From Pseudonocardia phyllosphaerae (GTDB taxonomy: Bacteria; Actinomycetota; Actinomycetes; Mycobacteriales; Pseudonocardiaceae): a DNA stretch of 64,000 bases. A program made the translations under genes and the position numbers. Positions 53,200 through 61,896 of this stretch are shown here, in pieces (the stretch's first letter is position 1; the number at the start of each line of letters is the position of its first letter). The notes beneath the pieces are model-generated. The model was not told where the DNA came from. It did not search any database and saw only the letters and a program-made list of their open reading frames with translations. The stretch is from assembly GCF_046546475.1 (NCBI RefSeq), contig NZ_JBKGXS010000004.1:248001-312000 (forward strand), written 5' to 3'.

Positions 53200-53508
53200 T
53201 CAGGGCACTCCGGCCAGGCGCAGCAGTGCGGTGGTGCCCGCGGCCAGGACGACGACCAGCACGAACGGCACTCTCCGCCACACCGCGACACCGGCGACGG
53301 CGACCCCGGCGGGGCGGGCCCACCCGGCGAACTCCGGGCCCTCGAACCAGGTGCCGGTGGCGACGAGCGCGACGAGCAATGCCACGGCACCGAGCTCGAC
53401 GATCCGCACGGTGCGGTCGGAGAACGCCATCCGCTCGTGCAGCAGCAGCGGGCCCAGGCGCATCAGGTAGGTGCCGACGGCGAGGACGGCCAGTGCGGTG
53501 ATCGTCAT
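53200..53508 (-). CDS. azlD: AzlD family branched-chain amino acid exporter subunit
   Basis: 102 residues. Four hydrophobic segments; hallmark TYLMRLGPLLL. The small subunit of an AzlCD-type amino acid exporter. ATG 53508 overlaps the azlC stop (ATGA). Confidence 0.88.
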   Translation of the reverse strand: MTITALAVLAVGTYLMRLGPLLLHERMAFSDRTVRIVELGAVALLVALVATGTWFEGPEFAGWARPAGVAVAGVAVWRRVPFVLVVVLAAGTTALLRLAGVP

Positions 53509-54308
53509 GCCGGCTCCCCGGAGGTGCCGTGCGGGTCGTGGGTGCGCTCCGGGGTCGCCGCGCCGGATGTTGCCGGGGCCGGGACGGCGTCCGAGGCCGG
53601 GGCGGGGTGCAGCCGCCCGGCCGCGCCGACGCCGAGCATCCCGGCCAGCACGGGCAGCCCGGCGGGCAGCAGCGGCGAGCACACCAGGGACAGGGCCGCG
53701 GCTGCACCGCCGACCCGCTGCGCGTCCGGACGGTGCAGCATCGGGGCGAGCATCGCCAGCAGCGCGGCGGGGAACGCCGCGTCCAGCCCGAGCGCCGACG
53801 GGTCGGGCACCATCGCCCCCAGCAGCAGCCCGGCGACCGTCCCGACCTGCCAGAGCGTGAACTTCAGCGCGCCGAGCAGCCAGAACGCGCGCCGGGCCCG
53901 GCCCGGCGACCCGTCGGTGCGGGCCAGGACGAACGCGGTCGACTCGTCGGTGACGACGTGCGCGGCCGGGAAGCGGAGCCGGCCGCCGCCGACGTGGCGG
54001 GCCAGCGCCAGCCCGAACGGCAGATGCCGCAGGTTCAGCACCAGCCCGGCGACGACCGCGGCCCAGATCCCGCCACCCGCGGCCAGCACGCCGGTGACCA
54101 GCAGCTGTGCGCCGCCGGCGAAGACCAGCAGGGACATCGCGACCGTCATCGCCGGGGACAGCCCGGCGGCCGGGGCCAGCGCACCGAACGACACTCCGAC
54201 GAGCCCGACGGCGACCGAGATCGTCGCCGCGTCGCGCAGGTCGGGGACGGTCTCGGGATACCGGCGTAGCCGTCCCGGCCGCGCGCCTGTTCGCTGTACC
54301 GAACTCAT
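53505..54308 (-). CDS. azlC: AzlC family branched-chain amino acid exporter subunit
   Basis: 267 residues from ATG 54308. Family features: VGVSFGALAPAAGLSPAMTVAMSLLVFAGGAQ in pattern, LVLNLRHLPFGLALA and HVVTDESTAFVLA. A Pro/Thr-rich C-terminal tail of about 45 residues is extra. Divergent from the XRE-cupin regulator, the standard AzlCD control arrangement. Confidence 0.92.
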   Translation of the reverse strand: MSSVQRTGARPGRLRRYPETVPDLRDAATISVAVGLVGVSFGALAPAAGLSPAMTVAMSLLVFAGGAQLLVTGVLAAGGGIWAAVVAGLVLNLRHLPFGLALARHVGGGRLRFPAAHVVTDESTAFVLARTDGSPGRARRAFWLLGALKFTLWQVGTVAGLLLGAMVPDPSALGLDAAFPAALLAMLAPMLHRPDAQRVGGAAAALSLVCSPLLPAGLPVLAGMLGVGAAGRLHPAPASDAVPAPATSGAATPERTHDPHGTSGEPA

Positions 54309-54324
54309 GACCGGTACGGTGAAC
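54289..54324. promoter_or_regulatory. Inverted repeat between azlC and the XRE-cupin regulator, operator candidate
   Basis: GTTCGCTGTACCG (54289-54301) and CGGTACGGTGAAC (54312-54324) are reverse complements at 11 of 13 positions and straddle the azlC start. More CCGAAC/GTTCGG-like half-sites follow up to 54352. The neighbouring regulator is the likely binder. Confidence 0.5.
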
Positions 54325-54362
54325 GACGAGAGTACCGTTCGTCAAGCCGAACGAGAGGACCG

Positions 54363-54941
54363 ATGAACCGAACGCCAGCCGAGGCGGGCGCACCGGCGTC
54401 CCCACTCGCGACCATCGCTGCGTCCATCCGCCGGGAACGTGACCGCCTGGGGATCTCCTCGGCCGAGCTCGCCCGCCGGGCCGGGATCGCCAAGTCGACA
54501 CTGTCGGCGCTGGAGGCGGGGACCGGGAACCCCAGCGTGGAGACGCTGTGGGCGATCGCGGTGGTCGCCGGGGTGCCGTTCAGCGCGCTGGTGGAGCCGG
54601 CGACGTCGTCGACCCGGGTGGTGCGGGCGGCCGAGCAGCCGGCGATCCGGTCGGAGAACTCGCCGTTCACCGGGGCACTGCTCTCGACCTGCCCGCCCGG
54701 CGCCCGGCGGGACCTGCACGTGATCACCTCGGAGCCCGGCGAGCGCCGCAGCTCCGAGGCGCACATCCCCGGCACGATCGAGCACCTGGTGGTGTCGAAC
54801 GGCCGGTGGAGTGCCGGGCCGGACGGCGAGGAGGTCGAGCTCGACCCCGGTGACTACGTCACCTTCCCCGCCGACCGGCCGCACGGCTACCAGGCACTGA
54901 CCCCCGGCGCCTCCGCGGTCCTGATCATGGAGTACCGCTGA
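54363..54941 (+). CDS. XRE-family regulator with C-terminal cupin
   Basis: 192 residues from ATG 54363, with GAGAGG upstream. N-terminal HTH reads LGISSAELARRAGIAKSTLSALEAG; the cupin has EVELDPGDYVTFPADRPHGY. Such regulators next to azlCD repress exporter genes until amino acids or analogues accumulate. Only 54 bases separate the two starts. Confidence 0.9.
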   Translation: MNRTPAEAGAPASPLATIAASIRRERDRLGISSAELARRAGIAKSTLSALEAGTGNPSVETLWAIAVVAGVPFSALVEPATSSTRVVRAAEQPAIRSENSPFTGALLSTCPPGARRDLHVITSEPGERRSSEAHIPGTIEHLVVSNGRWSAGPDGEEVELDPGDYVTFPADRPHGYQALTPGASAVLIMEYR

Positions 54942-56891
54942 TCAGGGGCCGCTCGGACCCCGCGTCGCGGAGTCACCGGACGGGTCCGGCCCGCCCTCGG
55001 TGAGCCGCTTCGGCAGCTCGAGGACGTCGTCCAGGAGACCCTCGCTGCCGCCCTTCTTCTTGTCGCCGCTCGTGCTGTCCCCGCTCTTGCTGTCACTGCT
55101 CTTGTCGTCGTTCTTGCTGTCGCCGCTCTTGCTGTCCCCGCTGCCGCCGTTGTCGTCGGCGTCGCCCTTCTCGGACTCCGGCAGCGGGTACTGGCGCACC
55201 CAGTCGACCTGCATCTCCGACGGCTTCACGTCGCCGCCGCCCTTCGGGAACCAGTCGAGCTGGATGCACAGGTGCATCGGCCCCGGCGGGAAGATGTCCT
55301 TCTTGCTGGTGGTCCACCAGCGCTTTCCGTCGACGAAGGCGGTGACGTGGTCGGGCGTCCACTCGACGGCCCAGTTGTGCCACTGGGTCGCGTCGACGGC
55401 GACCTCGCCGTGCTCCTGGCTGTTGTCCTCGCCGTAGTGCAGGAACATGTTCGTCCGCTGACGGGTCGAGTCGGTCATCTCCATGAAGTCGATCTCGCCG
55501 CCGACCGGGAAGTTCTCCGCGGTCGGCCACAGCAGCAGCAGCGCGTTGTACGTCGGGTCCGACTTCGGGGCACGGACGCGTCCCTCCCAGCGGCCGTACT
55601 TCTGGCTGCCGTCGACCCACGCCATGCCTGCGGTCTTACCGTTCTCGTCGCCGTTGATGGTGAGGATGCCGTCCTTCACCGACGCGGCGTCCGGTGAGCG
55701 GCGGCCCTTTCCGGCGTGCCCGGGGCCGTCGTACATGTTCCAGCCCGACAGGTCGCCACTGTCGAAGTCGTCGACCTTGTTGGGGGCGCCCCAGTTGTGC
55801 ATCACCGCGGCCGACGACCCGGCGCCCGGGTAGGAGTCGGGCCGCTTCGGCTGCGCCGGCTTGTTCGGCGTGGCCGGTTTCGCCGGTGTGGCCGGCTTCG
55901 CCGGTTCGCTCGGCTTCGCCGGACCGGCCGGTGCCGCCGGAGTCGCCGGTGCAGCCGGTGTCGCCGGAGTCGCCGGAGTCGCCGGAGTCGCCGGTGCGGC
56001 TGCGGCCGAGCAGCCGGCCGGGGTCTGCGCCGGGGCGCCGGACGGGGTGTCGCCGGCCTTCCCCGAGCCGGCGTCACCACCGTTCCCAGCGGCCGGCGGG
56101 GTGGCCGGTGCGGCCCCCGCTGGTGTCGTCGCACCCGGCTTGGTCTCCGCCGGCTTGGTCTCCGCCGGCTTGGTGCCCGAGGGCGTGGTGCCCGCCGGCG
56201 TGCTCTTCGACGGTGTCGTCGCGCCCGGCTTCGTGCCCGACGGCGTCGTCTTCCCGGCGCCCGGCCCCGCAGGCTTCCCCACCTGCGGCGACGTGCCACT
56301 GCCCTGCTGCGTACCGGTCTTCCCCGAACCGGTGCGCTCGGACAGCGCCGGGATGGTGGGGTCGGCCGCGTCGCGCCCGGCCGACCTCCCGCCCGACGAC
56401 GCAGACGACACCGACGACGTGGATGACGCCGACGACACCGCCCCCGATGATGCCGGTGAGTCCCGCGAGCGCGCCGCCGTGGCGTCGGCCTCGCCCTCCG
56501 AGCTCTTCTTCGGCGAAGCCGTGCCGTTCTTCGGCGAAGCCGCGCCGTTCTTCGGCGAGGCCGCCGTCGACGACGAGCCCTTCTTCGCGCCCGTCCCACT
56601 CGACGTGCCCGACGACGAGCCGCTCTGCGAGGAGGACCCGGCCTTCGCACCCGAGCCTGTCGCACCGTCACCCGAACCGCCCTTGCCGGTCCCGGTGTCA
56701 CCCGTACTTCCGTCACCCCCGGTGGGCTTCTCACCCGTTCCGGATCCCCCGGTCGTACCCGGACCGCCTGCCGGGCAGTCCGCGGCGGCCGCGGGAGTCG
56801 GTACCTGTGCCCCCGGTGCGGCGAACGCCGCAGCCGGGAAGCTGATCAACATCGCTGCGGTGATCGCGGCGACCCTCACTGAGCGTCCCAT
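54942..56891 (-). CDS. Secreted GH16 family beta-glucanase-like hydrolase with long Ala/Pro/Thr/Lys linker
   Basis: 649 residues from ATG 56891 (GGAGGAG upstream). Signal peptide VRVAAITAAMLISFPAAAFA. Then about 330 residues of low complexity: Gly/Ser/Thr first, then degenerate GTTP/KPAET and PATPATPAAP repeats. The GH16 domain starts near residue 360 with DDFDSGDLSGWNMYDG; the active site is GGEIDFMEM (E-x-D-x-x-E). WVEGxx-type strands and WHNWAVEWTPDHVTAFVDG follow. A Ser/Asp/Lys tail ends the protein. Probably anchored in the cell wall or matrix; glucan substrate inferred. Confidence 0.88.
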   Translation of the reverse strand: MGRSVRVAAITAAMLISFPAAAFAAPGAQVPTPAAAADCPAGGPGTTGGSGTGEKPTGGDGSTGDTGTGKGGSGDGATGSGAKAGSSSQSGSSSGTSSGTGAKKGSSSTAASPKNGAASPKNGTASPKKSSEGEADATAARSRDSPASSGAVSSASSTSSVSSASSGGRSAGRDAADPTIPALSERTGSGKTGTQQGSGTSPQVGKPAGPGAGKTTPSGTKPGATTPSKSTPAGTTPSGTKPAETKPAETKPGATTPAGAAPATPPAAGNGGDAGSGKAGDTPSGAPAQTPAGCSAAAAPATPATPATPATPAAPATPAAPAGPAKPSEPAKPATPAKPATPNKPAQPKRPDSYPGAGSSAAVMHNWGAPNKVDDFDSGDLSGWNMYDGPGHAGKGRRSPDAASVKDGILTINGDENGKTAGMAWVDGSQKYGRWEGRVRAPKSDPTYNALLLLWPTAENFPVGGEIDFMEMTDSTRQRTNMFLHYGEDNSQEHGEVAVDATQWHNWAVEWTPDHVTAFVDGKRWWTTSKKDIFPPGPMHLCIQLDWFPKGGGDVKPSEMQVDWVRQYPLPESEKGDADDNGGSGDSKSGDSKNDDKSSDSKSGDSTSGDKKKGGSEGLLDDVLELPKRLTEGGPDPSGDSATRGPSGP

Positions 56892-57193
56892 GAAGCTCCT
56901 CCGCCCCTCCGGTCTCGTGAGCCACAGGCGACGCTAAACGGCGCACAGTCACCATGTGCACCGCTGTCACCACATCGAGTAGGCAACCCCTCCGATCGAT
57001 GAACGCGCAGCGTGCCCGGGCGGTCACCGACCCGCGGTCGGGTGACCACTCGCGTCACGCATCCGTGCGCACGCAACGAGGTACGCGCGGCGTCACCGGA
57101 CCGGGACACGGGTCCGGACACGACGAACGCCCCGCCCGGCGGGTGCCGGACGGGGCGTCGGTCGAGAGGTGCTCGCTCAGCGAGCGGGGTGGC
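56892..57193. other. Intergenic region between GH16 start and pdxS end
   Basis: 302 bases with no gene. It contains the GH16 promoter and ribosome site on the left and the pdxS terminator at 57128-57157. No riboswitch of a type I know was recognised. Confidence 0.55.
57128..57157. terminator. Strong GC hairpin downstream of pdxS
   Basis: CGCCCCG (57128-57134) pairs with CGGGGCG (57151-57157), and CCGGC with GCCGG inside, around the loop GGGT with one mismatched pair. 36 bases past the pdxS stop on the minus strand. Confidence 0.65.
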
Positions 57194-58111
57194 TCACCAG
57201 CCGCGGGTGGCGTACCGCTCGTCGTCGGGGAGCTGGTCGACGTTGATGCCGACCATGGCCTCACCCAGTCCGCGGGAGACCTTGGCGATCATGTCGGGGT
57301 CGTCGTGGAAGGTGGTGGCCTTCACGATCGCCGACGCGCGCTGCGCCGGGTCGCCGGACTTGAAGATGCCCGAGCCGACGAACACGCCCTCGGCGCCGAG
57401 CTGCATCATCATCGCGGCGTCCGCCGGGGTGGCGATGCCACCCGCGGTGAACAGCACGACCGGCAGCTTGCCGGTGCGCGCGACCTCGGCGACCAGCTCG
57501 ACCGGGGCCCGCAGCTCCTTGGCCGCGCCGTAGAGCTCGGCGGAGTCGAGCGCGGCCAGCGCGCCGATCTCGGCCCTGATCTGGCGCATGTGCCGGGTGG
57601 CCTCGACGACGTTGCCGGTGCCGGCCTCGCCCTTCGAACGGATCATGGCCGCCCCCTCGGAGATGCGGCGCAGGGCCTCACCGAGGTTGGTGGCGCCGCA
57701 GACGAACGGCGCGGTGAAGTTCCACTTGTCGATGTGGTTGGCCTCGTCGGCCGGGGTGAGGACCTCGGACTCGTCGATGTAGTCGACGCCGAGGGACTGG
57801 ATGACCTGGGCCTCGACGAAGTGGCCGATGCGGGCCTTGGCCATGACCGGGATCGAGACGGAGTCGATGATGCCGCTGATCATGTCCGGGTCGGACATGC
57901 GGGCGACGCCGCCGTTCGCGCGGATGTCGGCGGGCACGCGCTCGAGGGCCATGACGGCGACGGCGCCGGCGTCCTCGGCGATCTTCGCCTGCTCCGGGGT
58001 GACGACGTCCATGATGACGCCGCCCTTGAGCATCTCGGCCATGCCGCGCTTGACCTGCGCGGTGCCGTGCTGCGGACCGGCGGTCTCCGGGGTGTTAACG
58101 GGTGCGGACAC
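57194..58111 (-). CDS. pdxS: Pyridoxal 5'-phosphate synthase subunit PdxS
   Basis: 305 residues. TIM barrel making PLP from ribose 5-phosphate, glyceraldehyde 3-phosphate and ammonia. Family segments GGVIMDVVTPEQAKIAEDAGA, VMALERVPADIR, the catalytic-lysine regions VMAKARIGH and MIRSKGEAGTGNVVEA, and FTAGGIATPADAAMMM. GTG 58111 lies inside the 3' end of the preceding gene (17-base overlap). Its partner pdxT is 13 kb away. Confidence 0.97.
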   Translation of the reverse strand: MSAPVNTPETAGPQHGTAQVKRGMAEMLKGGVIMDVVTPEQAKIAEDAGAVAVMALERVPADIRANGGVARMSDPDMISGIIDSVSIPVMAKARIGHFVEAQVIQSLGVDYIDESEVLTPADEANHIDKWNFTAPFVCGATNLGEALRRISEGAAMIRSKGEAGTGNVVEATRHMRQIRAEIGALAALDSAELYGAAKELRAPVELVAEVARTGKLPVVLFTAGGIATPADAAMMMQLGAEGVFVGSGIFKSGDPAQRASAIVKATTFHDDPDMIAKVSRGLGEAMVGINVDQLPDDERYATRGW

Positions 58112-58856
58112 GAGAGATCTGCGCTCCTCGGATGGCGTGCGTGTGACCCCCCGAGTGTACGTCGGTCCCCGGCGGCGGCTGCGCGGGTTCCGGGGCGGGT
58201 TCCGGCTCGAGGTCCGGTGCGGGGTCCGGCGCGGGCACCGGGTCGGCGATCTCGAAGTACGCCGGCGACGGTGCCGTGCCGTGCAGTCGCAGGATCCGCA
58301 CCAGCCGCCGGGACCGGAGCACGAGGGTGTCGCGAACGGCGTCGTTGTGCACCCGCCGTGCCAGGACGACGAGCTGGGCGGCGTCGGCGAGCTCGACGGC
58401 CTGCGCCGGCGGCACCCGATCCGGGTCGATCGTCGACAGTGCCCTGGTCACGGCCCTGGTCAGGGCGTTTTCCGCGGCCTCGCGGCGTTCCCGGGCGCCT
58501 GCCGGGTCGCGGCCGTCGGGGGTGGGTGCCGGCTGCGCCAGGGCGTTCCGCGCGGCACGGCGCAGGCGCTCCGCCGCCCCGTCGCCGGGGCCGCCGTCGG
58601 CCGCCCCGGGCGCGGTCCCGTCGGAGGTGCAGGCCGCGCAGCCGGTGCTGCCGGCGCTGTCGGCGCTGTCGGCGCTGTCGGCGATCCGCAGGGCGACCTC
58701 GGCGCGGCGGGCCAGCGCCCCGGCGAGCCCCGCGCGGGCGGCGTCGAGCCGGACGTGCAGCCGGTCCAGCCGCCGGGCCCGTGAGAGGCACCACACGGTG
58801 AGCACGGCCACGACCAGCAGGACCAGAACGCCGGTCACGGCCGCGAGCACGCTCAC
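58095..58856 (-). CDS. Membrane-anchored LemA-like helical protein of unknown function
   Basis: 253 residues from GTG 58856, overlapping the pimA stop (GTGA). One N-terminal helix (SVLAAVTGVLVLLVVAVLTVWCL), then a helical region (LDRLHVRLDAARAGLAGALARRAEVALRIA in pattern) with a short ADSADSADSAG repeat, then NALTRAVTRALSTIDPDRV and RRVHNDAVRDTLVLRSRRLVRIL. The helical pattern suggests a LemA-like fold, but I am not certain. A Pro/Glu-rich tail follows. Position between pimA and pdxS suggests co-transcription with the phosphatidylinositol mannoside genes. Confidence 0.65.
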   Translation of the reverse strand: MSVLAAVTGVLVLLVVAVLTVWCLSRARRLDRLHVRLDAARAGLAGALARRAEVALRIADSADSADSAGSTGCAACTSDGTAPGAADGGPGDGAAERLRRAARNALAQPAPTPDGRDPAGARERREAAENALTRAVTRALSTIDPDRVPPAQAVELADAAQLVVLARRVHNDAVRDTLVLRSRRLVRILRLHGTAPSPAYFEIADPVPAPDPAPDLEPEPAPEPAQPPPGTDVHSGGHTHAIRGAQISRVRTR

Positions 58857-59995
58857 CGCGCTCCCCCGGCGACGGGTGCGGAGCGGACCGTGCGGGGGTC
58901 GGCGGCGGTCGCGGCCCGGTAGACCTGCAGCACGGCGTCGGCGACGACCGGCCAGTCGAAGCAGGCGGCGCGGGCCCGGCCGGCGGTGCGCAGCGCGGCA
59001 CGTTCGCGGTCGTCGCCGAGCACCCGGCCGAGGGCGGCGGCGAGCGCACCCGGGTCGCCCGGCGGGACCAGCACCCCGGCCGGAGGGTCGCCGAGCACCG
59101 CGCGGAAGGACTCGATGTCGCTGGCCACCACCGGGGTGCCGGCCGCCATCGCCTCGGTGAGCACCATGCCGAAGCTCTCGCCGCCGCGGTGCGGGGCGCA
59201 GAACACGTCGGCCGAGCGCAGCGCAGCGGCCTTGGTCGGCTCGTCGACGGCGCCGAGCACATCGACCCGGGGGGCCAGGTCGGGTCCGGCGGCCCGGAGC
59301 AGCGCACGGGCGTCGCCGGGCCCGACGACGAGCAGCCGCACGTCCGGCGGCAGGCGGCGCAGCGCGTCGAGCAGGACGGCGGCGCCCTTGCGGGGCTCGT
59401 CGAACCGCCCGACGAACCCGACGGTGCGTCCGGGCCGGTGCAGGCGGGGCCCATCGGCGAACGCGGGCACATCGACGCCGTTGGGGATCTCGGTGGCGTC
59501 CCCGCCGAGGTGCTCGACCTGCACGCGGCGGGCGGTGTCGGAGACCGCGATCCGGGCGGTGACCTTCTCCATCAGCGGCCGCAGGACCCCGCCGAACGCG
59601 ACGAGCGCCCGCGAGCGCGGGGTGGCGGTGTGGAAGGTGGCGACGACCGGGCCGCGGGCGGCGAGCAGGGCCAGCGCCGAGACGCTGGCCGTCGTCGGCT
59701 CGTGCAGGTGCAGGACGTCGAACTCGTGCGTGGCCAGCCAGCGTCGCACCCGGCGCCATGTGACCGGCCCGAACGTCACGCGGGCGACGGATCCGTTGTA
59801 GGGCACGCCGAGCGCGCGTCCGGTCGAGGTCACCGAGTCGGTCGTCGCGGTCGGCCCGGTGGCGGGGGCGAGGACGTGCACGACGGCGCCGCGAGCGCGC
59901 AGCGCGCGCGCCAGGTCGAGGACATGGCGCTGCACGCCGCCGGGCACGTCGAGCGAGTACGGGCAGACCATGCCCACCCGCAGCGGCGTGCTCAC
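58853..59995 (-). CDS. pimA: Phosphatidylinositol alpha-mannosyltransferase PimA
   Basis: 380 residues. GT4/GT-B glycosyltransferase adding the first mannose to phosphatidylinositol at the inner membrane face. GMVCPYSLDVPGGVQRHVLDLARAL is the start of the first Rossmann domain, GFVGRFDEPRKGAAVLLDAL the second, and GGESFGMVLTEAMAAGTPVVASD the donor-binding E7 motif. GTG 59995 overlaps the acyltransferase stop. Order pgsA-acyltransferase-pimA as in mycobacteria. Confidence 0.94.
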   Translation of the reverse strand: MSTPLRVGMVCPYSLDVPGGVQRHVLDLARALRARGAVVHVLAPATGPTATTDSVTSTGRALGVPYNGSVARVTFGPVTWRRVRRWLATHEFDVLHLHEPTTASVSALALLAARGPVVATFHTATPRSRALVAFGGVLRPLMEKVTARIAVSDTARRVQVEHLGGDATEIPNGVDVPAFADGPRLHRPGRTVGFVGRFDEPRKGAAVLLDALRRLPPDVRLLVVGPGDARALLRAAGPDLAPRVDVLGAVDEPTKAAALRSADVFCAPHRGGESFGMVLTEAMAAGTPVVASDIESFRAVLGDPPAGVLVPPGDPGALAAALGRVLGDDRERAALRTAGRARAACFDWPVVADAVLQVYRAATAADPRTVRSAPVAGGAR

Positions 59996-60924
59996 CGGGT
60001 CCCGCCGATCGGCTGGAGCATGTGCCAGTCCTGCGGGCGCCGGGCGAGCAGGACGCCGAACGCGTCGGCGAGCTCCTGCACCGCCTCGGCCACCCCGGCC
60101 CGGGACGGCTCCGTCCCGACCGCGATCTCCGGAGCGACCTCGACGCCCCAGGCGTCGCCGGTGAAGAACGGGCACACCGGGTGCAGCGCGGCACCGGTGA
60201 GCGCGGCGAGGCGCACCGGTCCGGACGGGAGCCGCGCCGGGCCGCCGAGGAACTCCACCTCGGGCCCGGTACCGGAGAGGTCGCGGTCGGCGACCAGGCA
60301 GACGACCCCGCCGGAGCGCAGCCGGGCGGTGAGCGCGCGGTGCGCGGCGCGGGCGTCGTCGGCGGGGACGATCTCGAACCCGAGCGTGCGCCGGTAGGCC
60401 GCGAAGCGCCGGAACAGCGACTCCGGGCGCAGCCGCTGCACGACGGTCGTCATGGCCGGGTCGAGGCCGCGCCGGGCCAGCTCCCGCACCAGATAGACGC
60501 CGGCGACGTCCCAGTTCCCGGCGTGCGGCAGCGCGTACAGCACGCCGCGGCCGGCCTGCACCGACGCCAGGGACTCCTCGATGCCGTGCACGTGCGGGGC
60601 CATCGCGGCGTGCACCGCGGCCGGGTCGAGCGCGGGCAGGGTGAACGCCTCGCGCCAGTAGCGGGCGTAGCTGCGCATCCCGCGGCGGACGAGGTCGTCG
60701 AGCTCGGCGGGGGGCACGTCCGGCCGGAGCCGGGCGAGGTTGGCACGCAACCGCCGGACCCCGGCACCGTCGCGGCGGACGGCGAGATCGGCGCCTGCGT
60801 CGAACGCGCGGGCGACCAGCGCGTCGGGCAGCCGGGACAGCCACGCCCACCCGGCCGTGTACCCGGCGGCGGCGAGCCGGTCCCGCAGCCGCTCCCCCGG
60901 CGGCGCGCCCGGCCGCTCAGCCAC
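59992..60924 (-). CDS. Phosphatidylinositol mannoside acyltransferase (PatA/HtrB-like)
   Basis: 310 residues. Lysophospholipid acyltransferase-like fold with the HxxxxD motif in LPHAGNWDVAG and a second segment VADRDLSGTGPEVEFLGG. It acylates the mannose of PIM1/PIM2. Start 60924 overlaps the pgsA stop; end overlaps the pimA start. Confidence 0.92.
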   Translation of the reverse strand: MAERPGAPPGERLRDRLAAAGYTAGWAWLSRLPDALVARAFDAGADLAVRRDGAGVRRLRANLARLRPDVPPAELDDLVRRGMRSYARYWREAFTLPALDPAAVHAAMAPHVHGIEESLASVQAGRGVLYALPHAGNWDVAGVYLVRELARRGLDPAMTTVVQRLRPESLFRRFAAYRRTLGFEIVPADDARAAHRALTARLRSGGVVCLVADRDLSGTGPEVEFLGGPARLPSGPVRLAALTGAALHPVCPFFTGDAWGVEVAPEIAVGTEPSRAGVAEAVQELADAFGVLLARRPQDWHMLQPIGGTR

Positions 60925-61534
60925 CGCGCTCCGCCCGGCGCGCGCTCGTGCGGACCGACCAGATCCGCTGGGCCAGGGTGACCACGGTGCCGACGGCCAG
61001 CGCGACCAGCGCGACGGTCAGCGCCCACGGCACCCCGACACCGGCGAGGAACGCGCCGAGCAGCGCGAAGATCAGGCGCTCGGCGCGTTCGACCAGGCCG
61101 CCCTCGGCGGTCAGGCCGACGCTCTCGGCGCGCGCCTTGACGTAGGACACGATCAGGCCGCCGACCAGGGACACCAGCGCCGCGGCGCCGGCGAGGGGCT
61201 CGTTCCCCCCGGTCAGGGTCCACCAGGCCAGGGCACCGAGGACGGCGCCGTCGACCATCCGGTCGCAGGTGGAGTCGAGCACGGCACCGAACGGCGTCGA
61301 GTAGCCGCGGGCGCGGGCCATCGCCCCGTCGATCAGATCCGTGAGCACGAACAGCGTGACCAGCACCGATCCGACGATCAGCCGGCCCGTCGGCAGCAGG
61401 CCCACCGCCGAGGCGATCGCCGCGACCGTGCCCACGACCGTGACCGTGTCCGGGTCGACACCGCGTGTGACCAGCCCCCGCCCGACGGGGTCGGTGAGCC
61501 GGTTCACGGCTCCGCGGGCGAACAGGTTGAGCAT
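60917..61534 (-). CDS. pgsA: Phosphatidylinositol (phosphate) synthase, CDP-alcohol phosphatidyltransferase
   Basis: 205 residues. The CDP-alcohol signature is complete: LIDGAMARARGYSTPFGAVLDSTCDRMVDG in pattern (D-G-A-R-G-D-D). Six hydrophobic helices. By position before the PIM acyltransferase and PimA it is the phosphatidylinositol phosphate synthase (Rv2612c equivalent). ATG 61534. Confidence 0.93.
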   Translation of the reverse strand: MLNLFARGAVNRLTDPVGRGLVTRGVDPDTVTVVGTVAAIASAVGLLPTGRLIVGSVLVTLFVLTDLIDGAMARARGYSTPFGAVLDSTCDRMVDGAVLGALAWWTLTGGNEPLAGAAALVSLVGGLIVSYVKARAESVGLTAEGGLVERAERLIFALLGAFLAGVGVPWALTVALVALAVGTVVTLAQRIWSVRTSARRAERGG

Positions 61535-61595
61535 CGTGGGCGGCGCTCCCGCAGCAGGACGAGGTGACGTCCGATCACCCTAGTCCGGCGCCGGA

Positions 61596-61896
61596 TCAGG
61601 GCGCCGACGAGTGCGGGCCCGTGGCCAGTGCGGCGAGGCCGGCGTACAGATCGCCGGCGTCGGTCCCGCGCACGAGGTTCTGCATGACGATCATCCCGGG
61701 CATCAGCGTGGTGAACGCGCGGGCCACCGCGTCCGGGCTCGTGGCCGGTGCGACCAGGCCCGCCTCGGCCCAGCGGCGGGCCAGGCAGGCGAAGCGCTCC
61801 CCGACCGCGTCGTAGTAGGACGCGACCTGCGGCTGCGGCTCTACACCCTGGAGTCGCACGGCCCGGACCTCGCTCCGGACACCGGGGACCCGTGGC
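61596..61896 (-). pseudogene. Remnant of a TetR-family regulator (C-terminal part only)
   Basis: The minus-strand frame shows the ligand-domain tail of a TetR regulator: YYDAVGERFACLARRWAEAG, then SPDAVARAFTTLMPGMIVMQNLVRG, ending at 61596. No HTH part exists; the frame upstream runs into the HIT gene, where the sequence is unrelated. No usable start. A deletion or rearrangement has removed the N-terminal 100 residues. Confidence 0.7.

Noticed and set aside
56892..57193. c-di-AMP (ydaO-type) riboswitch upstream of the GH16 gene
   Set aside because: Position would suit it, but the conserved core sequences were not found.
57880..59472. 530-residue open frame in another frame of the pimA region
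   Set aside because: Frame-shifted copy of pimA and its downstream gene; Arg/Pro/Ser composition typical of out-of-frame GC-rich DNA.
61535..61896. An intact small gene of 133 residues
   Set aside because: The upstream part of the frame is Arg/Ser-rich shadow of the HIT gene, and only the TetR C-terminal piece looks protein-like.
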